DNA of 54,158 bases from Gammaproteobacteria bacterium (lineage in GTDB: Bacteria > Pseudomonadota > Gammaproteobacteria > UBA6429 > Thiohalophilaceae), in contig JAHECZ010000018.1 of the NCBI GenBank assembly GCA_024641475.1, positions 1 to 54,158 on the forward strand. Reading direction: 5' to 3'. Within the stretch, counting starts at the first letter, position 1. Each line of letters begins with the position of its first letter. The translations under genes were made by a program, and so were the position numbers. Positions 1 through 10,121 of the stretch are shown here, piece after piece. The notes below the pieces were generated by a model. The model saw only the letters and a program-made list of their open reading frames with translations. It was not told the origin of the DNA and searched no databases.

Positions 1-84
1 GTCACGGTTTATCAAGTAACTGCGCAAGGTTATGGTTTGAGCGCCAACTCGCGCGTGATGCTGCAAAGTTACTATGGACATTAA
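1..84 (+). CDS. pilX: PilX-like minor pilin assembly protein, C-terminal end only
   Basis: The first 27 codons of the window are open in frame 1 and end with TAA at 82-84. The tail ends in VMLQSYYGH. PilX proteins typically end in a stretch such as 'TARGxGxxxxxxVxLQSxY', which this resembles. The reading frame overlaps the long pilY1 frame and ends 43 bases before the preferred pilY1 start. Gene order pilX-pilY1-pilE is standard for the minor-pilin operon, whose products prime type IV pilus assembly in the inner membrane. Only the C-terminus is present, so the call rests on this tail and on context. Confidence 0.75.
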   Translation, partial: VTVYQVTAQGYGLSANSRVMLQSYYGH

Positions 85-127
85 CAAATACCACAATAGC
101 AACAAGACACAGGCTCGGAGAAATTTT

Positions 128-3100
128 ATGATAACGCTACGATCAATTACACGTCAGTCCATCGCTATTGCCTTGGTGTGTGTTTTCTCCATGTCCACTC
201 AAATGGCCCAAGCCGTACCGCTCACGCTCAGCGATGAACCTTTGTTTTTGCTGACCACCGCTAAATCCAATATGTTCTTTCTGTTTGACAACACGGGGAG
301 TATGGCTGCAGAAACGATCACAAAAGATCTAACAGAAGACAATGTCTACACAGACGGGCTGAAATGGAATTTCACGGCACCGAACGACGCGACTAATCAA
401 TCGGGCAATTACATATCCATCAGCAGTGGCGGCGCATCGATTAAGGCCTTGCGTGCCTACCAATACAACACGTTATATTATAACCCGAACAACGACTATG
501 AAGCCTGGCCAAATACCAACCCGGCTGATTGTACCATCGACAAAGCCATCATCAACCCTGCTCAATTAGGCACCTCAGGTTACGTCAAATTAAACGCCAA
601 CTGGCTCTCGCTCGGAACCGGTACCACAACAGCTGACGACAACTATGCCGCGGGTTATTTTGTGTGGAAGGATAAACTCACTGACACACCTGCCGGCAAT
701 GATGATGGGATTGTACAAAATAGTGAGTTAACTTTTGTTCCCGTGACGACTGCACGGGAGCAAAACTTTGCCAACTGGTTTTGCTATCACCGCACACGCT
801 TGCTTGCGGCCAAAGCCGCTATCCTCAATGCAATCTATACCATTCCTGCGAACGTACCATTACGCGTTGGCATCAATACGTTTAAAAACGATCGATTTAT
901 TGGCCTCAAGGATGTCACCGTCAGCAATCCAGATCCAATGGCGGTCCCTTTAGATGGCGGGTTAACCAATCGCAATAGCTTGGTATCTTCGATAAAACCC
1001 TGGGAATTTTGCAGTTCAGGATGCGCTAGCGGTACACGAACTTTTTCTGCATTAACACGCGCAGGCGATTATTTTAAATGTAGTACGACTACCACAGCCC
1101 TGGGTGGCGGGACTAGTAGTGGCGCCTCGCAAAATTGTGCCTATAACTCCAGTGTCATTCCGAGTGACGAACAAACCTGTAGCGCGAATTTTGCGGTGAT
1201 CGTAACCGATGGTGAGTACAGAGATGAAACCGGGTCCAGTGCTGCCGATGATACAATTTCAACAGCTGATCCGACTTTCGTAACTGCACCCTATCAAGGT
1301 ACGACAACCCATACCCTCGCCGATCTGGCCATGTCACTATACAATGCAGATTTTCAAGCCGGCATTGCGAATAAAATACCAACGATTTGTGGTGTCGATG
1401 AAAATTCAGCTCAACATCTGGTGACCTATGGGGTGAGTATGGGCTTACCTTATGATACAGATATCCTGCCCAGCCGACACCCCAAGTTGGGCTACGCTAC
1501 GAATTGCATACGTGATTCGGATGCTGTTATCACTGGTCTTGCTACCGGCAATAACTGGAGAGAAAGTAGCGGCCCGACGACAATACAAAAAATGAATGAA
1601 TTCGTACATGCAACCTATAATGGCCGTGGCAAATTTTATAATGCTGCATCAGCCAGTGAATTAACCGATAGTTTAGTAAGCATTGCGACTGACGCCGCTG
1701 CCCGTCGTGGTGCCGCGGCGGCAGTTGGCCTCAGCAGTACCACCAACACCACCGGGACCGTGGCCTATCTTTCCACCTATTACTCCGGCTATTGGTACGG
1801 TGCACTGGGTGCCTATACGCTGTCATCCGCTGGCGTTCTTAGCACCACATCCATTTGGAGCGCTGACGAGAAACTCGATGCGACAACTGCCACCGCACGC
1901 AAAATCGCGACCTACAATCCGGGCAGTGGTGGTATTGCCTTTAGCTGGAGCACCACTGCATTGACCGCAGCACAACAGTTGGATTTAAATTCCAGCGATA
2001 GCAAAGGCTCACTGCGCCTTGACTTTATTCGCGGCGATCACAGTTGTGAAGAGAATTTTACTTCTTCCTGCGCAACCACCGATAAAATATTCCGGGATCG
2101 GATCAAATCATCATCCTCTTCTACCTACACCCGGCTTGGTGATTTAATTAATTCTGCACCGGTCTATGTCGGCACACCGATTGGTAACTATCCGGACGCG
2201 GCGCCCTATCCCACCGGTACCACTGATAAATATTCGTCGTTCAAATCCGGGACCCTCGGCACCACCCGTACACCGATGCTCTACATTGGTGGCAATGACG
2301 GCATGCTCCACGCCTTTACAGCAACAGGCACGGCGGCTGGTGGTGTGGAGGCATTTGCCTATGTTCCCAATGCGTTATCGCTTGCCGGCGGTAGCAAATT
2401 ACATGCACTCACTGAAAAATTAAAACATCGCTCTTACGTCGATCTCACGCCAACAATCGCCGATGCTTATACGACCGTACCAGGCAGTAGTACCCGCACC
2501 TGGCGTACTATCCTGGTCGGGGGATTACGCCACGGCGGCAAAGGTATTTATGCATTGGATGTTTCCGATCCGGATACCGTCACAGACAACGCCTCTGCAG
2601 CCAGCAAAGTCATGTGGGAGTTCACCGAAGACGATGATGCTACCGATGGTGACATGGGTTACACCTATAGTCAGCCAGCAATTGTGCCATTGTATGTTGG
2701 ATCTGGCGGCACAGTAGCTGACATCGCCTGGTTCGCGGTATTTGGTAATGGCTATGGCAGCGCATCTGGTCATGCGGCATTGTATCTGGTCAAACTGAGC
2801 GGACCCACAGGAACAGGTCCCGGCAGTAAATGGATAAAAGATACGGACTATTTCAAGATTGTTGTAGGCGGCACTGACAATGGCCTGTCTACCCCGGCAC
2901 TAGTCGCACTTGGTTCAGATGGCATCTATACCCGTGCCTACGCCGGTGATCTTAAAGGCAATATGTGGGTATTTGATTTGTCTTCAACTGCACCGACGAC
3001 GACGCCTTGGGCAAGCGCATTTGGTACAACGACGACACCCGAGCCGCTGTTTACTACGGCAGTGCCAACTTCCAGTATAACTGGCAGTACCGCGGGCAAC

Positions 3101-3898
3101 CCACAACCGATTACCACAAAACCGGTTATTGTGCGTAACACGGCAAGCGCTGCAGCGCCCAATGTGCTTGTCTTATTTGGAACAGGAGAATATCTCGCCA
3201 ATGGTGATCAAAATATTTCCGATGTGCAAAGTTTTTACGGTATCTGGGACAAGGGTACAAATGTCGATACCAAGGGAACAGCGAGTACCGCCGACGACAC
3301 AAGTCCTTTGACATCATCTAACTTGATTGAACAAACGATTACGCAAGCATCCGTCGCCTTTGCCTCTACCAGTAGTACAGCAACGGTTCGAACCTTAAGC
3401 AACTCCGCCGTTGACTATTCAGCTGCCACGGTCTTCGGCTGGTACATGGATTTTAAAATTGCTGCTGACGCAAAAGAGCGTGTTGTGTCCAAAGCAAACT
3501 TATTGGGCAACACGTTATTGTTCTCCACGATTACACCGACTGCCAATGCCTGTGGTGGTGGTGGTACCAGCTGGTTGATGGCGGTAAATCCCATTAACGG
3601 CCATGCCCCGGCAATTCCGACATTTAATGCGGACGGTGGTGCGAATGGGGTAGTTGATACCAGTGACAACGTTGGTGGCGCGGTTGTCGCTGGCGTGCAA
3701 AATGCCCATCTCACACCAGAATATGCCTTCGTTTCGGGGGATAACACCGCCGTCAGTGGCACAAAGCCCTGCGCAAGCGGTTCGTATGTGCAAGGTATTG
3801 GCACATCGACTGATGCAAGCACAACATCGCAAGGCATTTGTGCGGAATCAGGCACCGGTCAATCAGGTCGTCTCTCCTGGCGACAGTTGCACTTTTAA
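128..3898 (+). CDS. pilY1: Type IV pilus tip adhesin/assembly protein PilY1
   Basis: About 1256 residues. I prefer the ATG at 128, because GGAG lies at 117-120 with 7-base spacing and a signal peptide (MITLRSITRQSIAIALVCVF, cut near MAQA) follows directly. A longer frame opens at 74 inside pilX. The N-terminal half has a von Willebrand A-like domain with a metal-site segment FLFDNTGSM and several Cys. The C-terminal half is the PilY1-type beta-propeller with repeated GGLRHGGKGIYALDV and GGNDGMLHAF stretches. A D/N/G-rich loop near the end (NADGGANGVVDTSD) could be the calcium-binding site known in PilY1. PilY1 sits with minor pilins at the pilus tip, opposes retraction and mediates adhesion and surface sensing. 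No pilY2 follows; pilE comes next after 17 bases. Confidence 0.95.
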   Translation: MITLRSITRQSIAIALVCVFSMSTQMAQAVPLTLSDEPLFLLTTAKSNMFFLFDNTGSMAAETITKDLTEDNVYTDGLKWNFTAPNDATNQSGNYISISSGGASIKALRAYQYNTLYYNPNNDYEAWPNTNPADCTIDKAIINPAQLGTSGYVKLNANWLSLGTGTTTADDNYAAGYFVWKDKLTDTPAGNDDGIVQNSELTFVPVTTAREQNFANWFCYHRTRLLAAKAAILNAIYTIPANVPLRVGINTFKNDRFIGLKDVTVSNPDPMAVPLDGGLTNRNSLVSSIKPWEFCSSGCASGTRTFSALTRAGDYFKCSTTTTALGGGTSSGASQNCAYNSSVIPSDEQTCSANFAVIVTDGEYRDETGSSAADDTISTADPTFVTAPYQGTTTHTLADLAMSLYNADFQAGIANKIPTICGVDENSAQHLVTYGVSMGLPYDTDILPSRHPKLGYATNCIRDSDAVITGLATGNNWRESSGPTTIQKMNEFVHATYNGRGKFYNAASASELTDSLVSIATDAAARRGAAAAVGLSSTTNTTGTVAYLSTYYSGYWYGALGAYTLSSAGVLSTTSIWSADEKLDATTATARKIATYNPGSGGIAFSWSTTALTAAQQLDLNSSDSKGSLRLDFIRGDHSCEENFTSSCATTDKIFRDRIKSSSSSTYTRLGDLINSAPVYVGTPIGNYPDAAPYPTGTTDKYSSFKSGTLGTTRTPMLYIGGNDGMLHAFTATGTAAGGVEAFAYVPNALSLAGGSKLHALTEKLKHRSYVDLTPTIADAYTTVPGSSTRTWRTILVGGLRHGGKGIYALDVSDPDTVTDNASAASKVMWEFTEDDDATDGDMGYTYSQPAIVPLYVGSGGTVADIAWFAVFGNGYGSASGHAALYLVKLSGPTGTGPGSKWIKDTDYFKIVVGGTDNGLSTPALVALGSDGIYTRAYAGDLKGNMWVFDLSSTAPTTTPWASAFGTTTTPEPLFTTAVPTSSITGSTAGNPQPITTKPVIVRNTASAAAPNVLVLFGTGEYLANGDQNISDVQSFYGIWDKGTNVDTKGTASTADDTSPLTSSNLIEQTITQASVAFASTSSTATVRTLSNSAVDYSAATVFGWYMDFKIAADAKERVVSKANLLGNTLLFSTITPTANACGGGGTSWLMAVNPINGHAPAIPTFNADGGANGVVDTSDNVGGAVVAGVQNAHLTPEYAFVSGDNTAVSGTKPCASGSYVQGIGTSTDASTTSQGICAESGTGQSGRLSWRQLHF

Positions 3899-3915
3899 TT
3901 AATGGCTTGCATGAT

Positions 3916-4344
3916 ATGAACAACAATCAGCGCACAAATGGTTTCACATTAATTGAATTGATGATCACCCTTGCCATCATAACTATATTAGCGGGGATCG
4001 GTTGGCCAACGTATCAAGGCTATATCGCCAAGGGTCATCGTGCGGATGCCATCATCGCTATCACAAAAGCACAGGGCTTATTGGAAAATTGCTATAGTAA
4101 AACTCGTGATTATGCTGACAGCAGTTGCGCACTACCAAGTGCTATTGCAACACCACCTGCACCCAACAATCACTATCAAATCTCCTACACCAGTTCTGCC
4201 TCGGATAATTACACAATTACCGCAACTGCAACTGCAGCACACATAAATGATGCAAAGTGTACAGTTCTAACCTTGGCAAGTACCGGAGCAAAAGCTTCTC
4301 AGGACAACACGACAGCTGCAACAACTGGTTGTTGGCCCAAGTAA
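3916..4344 (+). CDS. pilE: PilE-type minor type IV pilin
   Basis: 142 residues from the ATG at 3916. The class III prepilin signal is clear: leader MNNNQRTNG, cleavage before F, then TLIELMITLAIITILAGIGW with the conserved Glu at mature position 5. The segment KGHRADAIIAITKAQGLLE resembles PilE minor pilins. Two Cys near the middle (NCYSK, SSCAL) and two near the end (AKCTV, TGCWPK) could form the usual disulfides. It lies 17 bases after pilY1 in the same direction. The start has only a weak ribosome site, so translation may be coupled to pilY1. The stop codon abuts the ispH stop codon on the other strand with no spacer. Confidence 0.9.
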   Translation: MNNNQRTNGFTLIELMITLAIITILAGIGWPTYQGYIAKGHRADAIIAITKAQGLLENCYSKTRDYADSSCALPSAIATPPAPNNHYQISYTSSASDNYTITATATAAHINDAKCTVLTLASTGAKASQDNTTAATTGCWPK

Positions 4345-5280
4345 CTAACCCTGCAACACCTTCGGCAATGAGAACGTCACATTCTCCTGCCGGACGGTAA
4401 GTTCAGTTGTTTCTGTCACACCCCATTCGTTTAATTTTGCGATCACGTTTTGCACCAACACTTCCGGCGCCGAGGCACCGGCACTGATGCCGATGTGTTG
4501 TTTGCCATTCAGCCAGTCGCGTTGAATTTGATTGGCATCATCGATCAGATAGGCCGGTACACCGAGGCGTTCGGCAACTTCTTTGAGCCGATTGGAATTG
4601 GAACTGTTCAGTGAGCCCACTACCAAAACCACATCGCATTTCTCTGCGATAGATTTCACGGCATCCTGACGATTCTGGGTGGCGTAACAGATATCATCTT
4701 TTTTCGGTCCGTGAATCAGCGGGAATCGCGCTCGCAACGCATCTATAATCGCGGCGGTGTCATCCATCGACAGTGTGGTCTGTGTAACATAACTGAGTTT
4801 ATCGGGATGGCTGACCTGCAATTTCGCTACATCGGCAACGGATTCAATCAAAACCATGTTACCGCCCTGGCTGGAATCGAACTGTCCCATCGTACCTTCG
4901 ACTTCCGGATGGCCATGATGACCGATTAGAATACATTCGTAGCCGTCGCGACTGTAGCGCGTCACTTCCATGTGGACTTTGGTAACTAACGGACAAGTTG
5001 CATCAAATACGCGCAACCCGCGTTGCTGTGCCTCGGTTTGTACGGCCTTACTCACCCCATGGGCGCTGAAAATCACAATCGCGCCATCGGGTACTTCGGC
5101 TAATTCTTCAACGAAGATCGCGCCTTTATTCCGCAGACCATCAACAACAAATTTATTGTGCACGACTTCATGCCGCACATAGATTGGCGCACCAAACAAT
5201 TCAATGGCACGCTCGACAATGGCGATGGCCCGGTCGACACCGGCACAGAAACCGCGGGGATTGGCTAAGATTACATGCAT
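4345..5280 (-). CDS. ispH: 4-hydroxy-3-methylbut-2-enyl diphosphate reductase
   Basis: Last enzyme of the MEP isoprenoid pathway. It reduces HMBPP to IPP and DMAPP using an iron-sulfur cluster. The three cluster cysteines are visible in GFCAG (Cys12 from this start), ATCPL and DICYAT. The motif [17 protein letters not shown] is highly characteristic. I take the ATG at 5280, giving 311 residues and matching the usual N-terminus; a GTG at 5295 would add five residues. Neither has a convincing Shine-Dalgarno sequence, and the gene starts just after fkpB ends (5302), so coupling is likely. It is the last gene of the murJ-ribF-ileS-lspA-fkpB-ispH run and converges on pilE. Confidence 0.97.
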   Translation of the reverse strand: MHVILANPRGFCAGVDRAIAIVERAIELFGAPIYVRHEVVHNKFVVDGLRNKGAIFVEELAEVPDGAIVIFSAHGVSKAVQTEAQQRGLRVFDATCPLVTKVHMEVTRYSRDGYECILIGHHGHPEVEGTMGQFDSSQGGNMVLIESVADVAKLQVSHPDKLSYVTQTTLSMDDTAAIIDALRARFPLIHGPKKDDICYATQNRQDAVKSIAEKCDVVLVVGSLNSSNSNRLKEVAERLGVPAYLIDDANQIQRDWLNGKQHIGISAGASAPEVLVQNVIAKLNEWGVTETTELTVRQENVTFSLPKVLQG

Positions 5281-5301
5281 AGTGGTATTGGTCACGCGTA
5301 A

Positions 5302-5769
5302 CTAGTCACTCGTCCCTGTATTACCCGGTTTAATCGCCAGTATCTCTACCGAAAAAATCACCGGCATTCCAGCCAATGGATGATTGAAGTCCACTTTTAC
5401 GCTATCACCCTCCACATCCATAATCGTACCCGGCACTTCCGTGCCGTTTGGTGTGGAGAAACCCAGAATAATACCTGGCTCCAGTGGCAGTGACGGATCG
5501 AATTCTTCGCGTGGCAGCAAATGAATATTGGTCTCATCGACAAAACCAAACGCATCGTGCGGGGCGATTTCCAGCGTTTGTTGTTCACCGACTTTAAGAC
5601 CAAACAAGGCCAGTTCCAGGCCTTGAATCAAACTGCCATCACCCATCGTAAAGATTAACGGCTCACCTGGTTCGCTGGCATCGGCAATCGTGCCATCCCG
5701 CAGTCGCAAGTTGAAATTCATGGTGACTTCGCAGCCTGGTCCGATAGTAATGGCTTCAACCTTACCCAT
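5302..5769 (-). CDS. fkpB: FKBP-type peptidyl-prolyl cis-trans isomerase (FkpB/SlpA)
   Basis: 155 residues, SlyD/SlpA-like FKBP. An N-terminal FKBP half-domain has LRLRDGTIADAS and GDGSLIQGLELALFGLKVGE. The insert-in-flap region (APHDAFGFVDETN, LPREEF) follows, then a second FKBP segment with NHPLAGMPVIFSVEI. These enzymes catalyse proline isomerisation in the cytoplasm and act as chaperones. There is no His-rich metal tail as in SlyD, which fits FkpB. The ATG at 5769 overlaps the end of lspA by 8 bases, and ispH follows. The lspA-fkpB-ispH order is conserved in gammaproteobacteria. Confidence 0.93.
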   Translation of the reverse strand: MGKVEAITIGPGCEVTMNFNLRLRDGTIADASEPGEPLIFTMGDGSLIQGLELALFGLKVGEQQTLEIAPHDAFGFVDETNIHLLPREEFDPSLPLEPGIILGFSTPNGTEVPGTIMDVEGDSVKVDFNHPLAGMPVIFSVEILAIKPGNTGTSD

Positions 5770-6292
5770 TGGCTTTCCTTAGTTTTGGCTGCACCAGTAT
5801 GCTGTCATAGATATACAGCACGGCGCCGATGAATATCGCCGCGTCAGCAATATTAAACGACGGCCAGATGCAATCCGGCCCGTATTTGCTAAAACCGATC
5901 AGACAATGTTCACCGTGGTAAAACCATTGGATAAAATCGATCACATGACCATAGATTACCCGATCGAGCAAATTTCCCACAGCACCACCAAGTATCAGTG
6001 CCAGACCCCATTTGGTATACCGCTCCTGCGCGGGAAAGCGTTGTAACATTGTAACCAACAACACACTGACACCTGCAGCGATCACGGTAAACAACCAACG
6101 CTGCCAACCACCGGCATCATTTAAGAAACTAAATGCAGCGCCATAATTATGTGTCAGCATCAGATTAAAATACGGCATGACTTCTAGCGGTTGTTGAAAT
6201 GCCAGACTGGTAGATGCCAAATACTTACTGAGCTGATCCAGGAAGATCACCAATCCCGTCAACACCATCCACAACTGCAATTTAATTCGCAT
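5762..6292 (-). CDS. lspA: Lipoprotein signal peptidase (signal peptidase II)
   Basis: 176 residues with four predicted membrane helices. It is an aspartic protease that cuts the signal peptide of prolipoproteins at the periplasmic face of the inner membrane. The family motifs are GNLLDRVIYGHVIDF and FNIADAAI. The catalytic dyad should be Asp119 (VIDF) and Asp150 (IADAA). An insert with two Cys (HGEHCLIGFSKYGPDC) lies between these motifs, in the variable periplasmic loop. It sits 12 bases after ileS and overlaps fkpB by 8 bases. Confidence 0.97.
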   Translation of the reverse strand: MRIKLQLWMVLTGLVIFLDQLSKYLASTSLAFQQPLEVMPYFNLMLTHNYGAAFSFLNDAGGWQRWLFTVIAAGVSVLLVTMLQRFPAQERYTKWGLALILGGAVGNLLDRVIYGHVIDFIQWFYHGEHCLIGFSKYGPDCIWPSFNIADAAIFIGAVLYIYDSILVQPKLRKANG

Positions 6293-6304
6293 AGGATTTT
6301 TCGA

Positions 6305-9136
6305 TCAGGCAAAGTCACGTGGCTCACCGCCACCGATGATGTTTTCCACACACCGTCCGCATAATTCCGGATGTTCGGTGTGATAACCCACTTCCTCACG
6401 ATGATGCCAACACCGCACACACTTAGGATGCGGTGAAGCCGCCACGTTGATCCAAATCTCGTCATTGGTCGACAATGTGAAATGTTCGGCATCGGAGGGT
6501 GGTTGTTGCACCAATTGCACCTGTGCCGCCGAAGTAATCAATACAAAGCGCAATTCATCACCGAGTTTATGCAGCACATCATAGATTTCACGTCCGGCGG
6601 TGATCGTGACGGAGGCATCCAGGTTCGAGCCAATTTCACCACTGACACGCAATTTCTCCGCAACCTTTTTCACCGCATCGCGCACTTCGATCACTTTTTG
6701 CCAGTAAGCATTGTCCATGCCTTTAGGATCGGCCGGTATCGTTGGCAAGGCATACCACTCATTGAGTAATACCGATTCATTACGGGGTCCAGGCATAAAT
6801 CCCCAGATCTCTTCAGCGGTAAAACTCAGAATCGGCGCAAGCCAGCGTACCATGGCTTCGGCAATATGATACATCGCCGATTGCGCGGAACGCCGCGCGA
6901 CACTGTTGGCCTGCGTGGTGTACTGGCGATCTTTAATGATATCCAGATAGAAGCTACCCAACTCCACGGAGCAGAAGTTGTGCACCTCCTGATACACCAC
7001 GTGAAATTCATATTTATCGTAAGCTTCCTGAATTTGCTGTTGCAATTGTGCTGCCACATCGACAATCCAGCGATCCAGGCTCAACATTTTATCCATCGGT
7101 AATAAATGTTGTTGCGGATCAAAACCGTGCAGATTCGCCAATAAGAAACGCGTGGTATTACGAATGCGCCGATAGGCATCGGCAATGCGTTTTAAAATTT
7201 CATCGGACATGCTCATTTCACTGCGATAATCCGTTGCCGCTACCCACAAGCGCAGAATATCCGCACCTGAAGTTTTCATCACATCCTGCGGCTCGATACC
7301 ATTTTTTTGTGATTTGGACATTTTTATGCCCTTGGCATCGACGGTGAAGCCGTGTGTTAATACCTGTCGATATGGTGCGACGCCATGAATGGCCACTGAA
7401 GTCAGCAATGACGAGTGGAACCAGCCGCGATGTTGATCGGAACCTTCCAGATAGATATCTGCCAGTGGTTGGCGTGTATAGCCTTCGCGTTCTTGCAACA
7501 CGGCATAGTGGGTAACACCCGAATCAAACCAGACATCCAGCGTGTCAGAAGCTTTTTGATAATGTTCTGCATCCGCGCCAAGTAATTCTGCCGCATCGAG
7601 ATCGAACCACGCATCAATGCCTTTTTGTGCCACGCGTTGTGCGACGGCTTCAATGAGTTTCGGGGTATCCGGATGCAAGGTTTGTTTTTGTTTGTGCACA
7701 AACAATGGAATCGGCACACCCCAGGTCCGTTGCCGCGAGATACACCAGTCCGGACGCGATTCGATCATGCCGTAGATACGTGCCTGACCCCATTCCGGTA
7801 TCCATTGGGTTTGTTTGATCTGTGCCAGAGCCGCTTGCCGTAACCCATTTTGTTCCATACTGATAAACCATTGTGGCGTCGCACGGAAGATGATCGGGGT
7901 TTTATGCCGCCAGCAATGCGGATAACTGTGACGTAATGCGGCATCATGCACCAACGCGCCTTTGGCCTTGAGTAACTCAACCACGGCAGGATTGGCGTTA
8001 AACACATGTTGTCCGGCGAAGTGCTCAACATCGGGAAGAAACACACCATTGGGTCCGACCGGATTATAGACCTTGAGGTTATAACGTTGGCCAACCACAA
8101 AATCTTCCTGACCATGACCGGGTGCGGTGTGCACCGCCCCGGTACCGGCGTCGAGTGTGACATGTTCACCCAGAATGATCGGCACTTCGCGCGCCAAAAA
8201 TGGATGCGCAAGTTTGATCCCTTCCAACGCAGCACCAGCACACGTACCAATAATGCGATACTCGCTGACACCATAACGCGCCATAATGTCTTTCACCATG
8301 AGATCAGCCAACACCAGCCGCTCGTTATTCACTTGCACTAAGGCATAAACAACTTCGCCATTGAGTGCGACAGCCTGATTCGCCGGCAGGGTCCACGGTG
8401 TGGTGGTCCAGATCACGACCGAGATTTTTCCCTGGCCTGCCTGACCATTGGACAACTGACATGCCGCCAACAAGGCTGCATCGTTCATGACTTCAAAACG
8501 TACATCGATAGCCGGTGAGGTACGATCTTCGTATTCCACTTCGGCTTCGGCCAATGCTGATCCGCAATCAGCACACCAGTGCACCGGCTTGGAGCCTTTA
8601 TGCAAATGACCATTGGCAATAATCTTGCCGAGTGCGCGAATAATATCGGCCTCGAATTTGAAATCCATGGTGAGATACGGATTTTCCCAATCGCCGATCA
8701 CACCCAGACGTTTGAAATCCTTGCGCTGGCCATCCACCTGTTTGGCGGCATATTCACGACAGGCTTTGCGAAATTGCGCCGGCGTGACTTTACCCCCGGC
8801 CTTGCCGACCTTTTTCTCCACCTGTAATTCGATTGGCAAGCCATGACAATCCCAACCCGGCACATACGGCGCATCAAAGCCGCTTAGCGTTTTGGATTTA
8901 ACAATAATGTCCTTGAGAATCTTGTTAAGTGCATGGCCTAAATGAATCTCACCATTGGCATACGGCGGTCCATCGTGTAGTACAAACAACGGTTTGCCTT
9001 TACCGGCCGCCCGTAACTTGGCATAGATTTGTATGGCTTCCCATTGCTTCAAGCGTTCAGGTTCGCGTTGCGCCAGGTTCGCTTTCATCGGGAAAGCGGT
9101 GTCGGGAAGATTCAAGGTATGTTTATAGTCAGCCAC
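6305..9136 (-). CDS. ileS: Isoleucyl-tRNA synthetase
   Basis: 943 residues, the usual bacterial size. It charges tRNA-Ile with isoleucine. The class I HIGH signature is HLGH at about residues 65-68 ([11 protein letters not shown]), and the KMSKS loop lies near 602-607 ([10 protein letters not shown]). The CP1 editing domain lies between them. The C-terminal zinc motif is [10 protein letters not shown]...CGRCVENI. The start is GTG at 9134-9136, reading [17 protein letters not shown], which matches the family N-terminus. ribF ends one base upstream. No riboswitch or T-box is visible, as expected in gammaproteobacteria. Confidence 0.98.
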   Translation of the reverse strand: MADYKHTLNLPDTAFPMKANLAQREPERLKQWEAIQIYAKLRAAGKGKPLFVLHDGPPYANGEIHLGHALNKILKDIIVKSKTLSGFDAPYVPGWDCHGLPIELQVEKKVGKAGGKVTPAQFRKACREYAAKQVDGQRKDFKRLGVIGDWENPYLTMDFKFEADIIRALGKIIANGHLHKGSKPVHWCADCGSALAEAEVEYEDRTSPAIDVRFEVMNDAALLAACQLSNGQAGQGKISVVIWTTTPWTLPANQAVALNGEVVYALVQVNNERLVLADLMVKDIMARYGVSEYRIIGTCAGAALEGIKLAHPFLAREVPIILGEHVTLDAGTGAVHTAPGHGQEDFVVGQRYNLKVYNPVGPNGVFLPDVEHFAGQHVFNANPAVVELLKAKGALVHDAALRHSYPHCWRHKTPIIFRATPQWFISMEQNGLRQAALAQIKQTQWIPEWGQARIYGMIESRPDWCISRQRTWGVPIPLFVHKQKQTLHPDTPKLIEAVAQRVAQKGIDAWFDLDAAELLGADAEHYQKASDTLDVWFDSGVTHYAVLQEREGYTRQPLADIYLEGSDQHRGWFHSSLLTSVAIHGVAPYRQVLTHGFTVDAKGIKMSKSQKNGIEPQDVMKTSGADILRLWVAATDYRSEMSMSDEILKRIADAYRRIRNTTRFLLANLHGFDPQQHLLPMDKMLSLDRWIVDVAAQLQQQIQEAYDKYEFHVVYQEVHNFCSVELGSFYLDIIKDRQYTTQANSVARRSAQSAMYHIAEAMVRWLAPILSFTAEEIWGFMPGPRNESVLLNEWYALPTIPADPKGMDNAYWQKVIEVRDAVKKVAEKLRVSGEIGSNLDASVTITAGREIYDVLHKLGDELRFVLITSAAQVQLVQQPPSDAEHFTLSTNDEIWINVAASPHPKCVRCWHHREEVGYHTEHPELCGRCVENIIGGGEPRDFA

Positions 9137-9137
9137 G

Positions 9138-10103
9138 TTAATTCAACTTTTTCTCAATTGCAGGGTTGGTTGTTTGTCGACAGTTAAAAAACTCTTGTGC
9201 CTGCTTCACATCGTTGTCGATCTGGATTTTCAAGGCATCCAGCGAGGTGAAGCGCAGTTCATCGCGTATTTTATGCAGAAACCCGACTTGCAGATGCTGG
9301 CCGTATATGTCCCGATTAAAATCGAACAGATATACCTCCAGTAACATTTTCTTGCCGTTTACCGTGGGACGGGTACCCAGACTCGCTACACCAGCCAGCG
9401 GTTCACCTGCTAAACCAAAAACTTCCACGACAAAGATACCATGTAATGGCGTGGTCTTGCGGCGAATATGAATATTGGCGGTAGGATAACCTAATTGCCG
9501 GCCTATTTTATCCCCGTGTGCCACCCGTCCGCTCATGCGATATTGCCTGCCCAATAACTGTTCCGCATGAGCCAGATCGCCTTGTTGCATTGCCTCACGA
9601 ATACCGGTACTGCTAACACGTTGCCCGTCGCTGCAAAAGCTGTGCAGATTCACCACCTCAAAACCATGTTGCTGTCCGGCTTGCTGTAACAAGGTGAAAT
9701 CGCCACTGCGACCACGGCCAAAACGAAAGTCATCGCCCACCACTAAATAACGAACCTGCAAACCGTCCACCAACACACGTTGAACAAATTCCTGCGCCGT
9801 TAATTGCGCCAGTTTGCGATTAAACGGCAACACCAGCAAACGATCGACGTTGAAACGTCGCAGGGCTTCAAATTTTTCACGAAACCGTGTCAGTCGCGCC
9901 GGCGCCTGTTGCGGTGAAAAATATTCCAGTGGCTGCGGTTCAAAGCTAATGACCACCGACGGCACATGCATACGCGCCGCCTGTTCCGATAACTGGCCTA
10001 ACACCGCCTGATGCCCCAGGTGCACGCCATCGAAATTACCGATGGTGGCGACGCAACCCCGATGCGCTTCACGTAAATTGTGCAGACCGCGGATTAATTC
10101 CAT
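9138..10103 (-). CDS. ribF: Bifunctional riboflavin kinase / FAD synthetase
   Basis: 321 residues. The N-terminal FMN adenylyltransferase domain carries [14 protein letters not shown], a nucleotidyltransferase HxGH-type site. The C-terminal riboflavin kinase domain carries [11 protein letters not shown]. The enzyme turns riboflavin into FMN and then FAD in the cytoplasm. It is placed between murJ (18-base gap) and ileS (1-base gap), the usual order. The ATG at 10103 starts [10 protein letters not shown]. Confidence 0.97.
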   Translation of the reverse strand: MELIRGLHNLREAHRGCVATIGNFDGVHLGHQAVLGQLSEQAARMHVPSVVISFEPQPLEYFSPQQAPARLTRFREKFEALRRFNVDRLLVLPFNRKLAQLTAQEFVQRVLVDGLQVRYLVVGDDFRFGRGRSGDFTLLQQAGQQHGFEVVNLHSFCSDGQRVSSTGIREAMQQGDLAHAEQLLGRQYRMSGRVAHGDKIGRQLGYPTANIHIRRKTTPLHGIFVVEVFGLAGEPLAGVASLGTRPTVNGKKMLLEVYLFDFNRDIYGQHLQVGFLHKIRDELRFTSLDALKIQIDNDVKQAQEFFNCRQTTNPAIEKKLN

Positions 10104-10121
10104 TGTTGCAGTTTACACCGT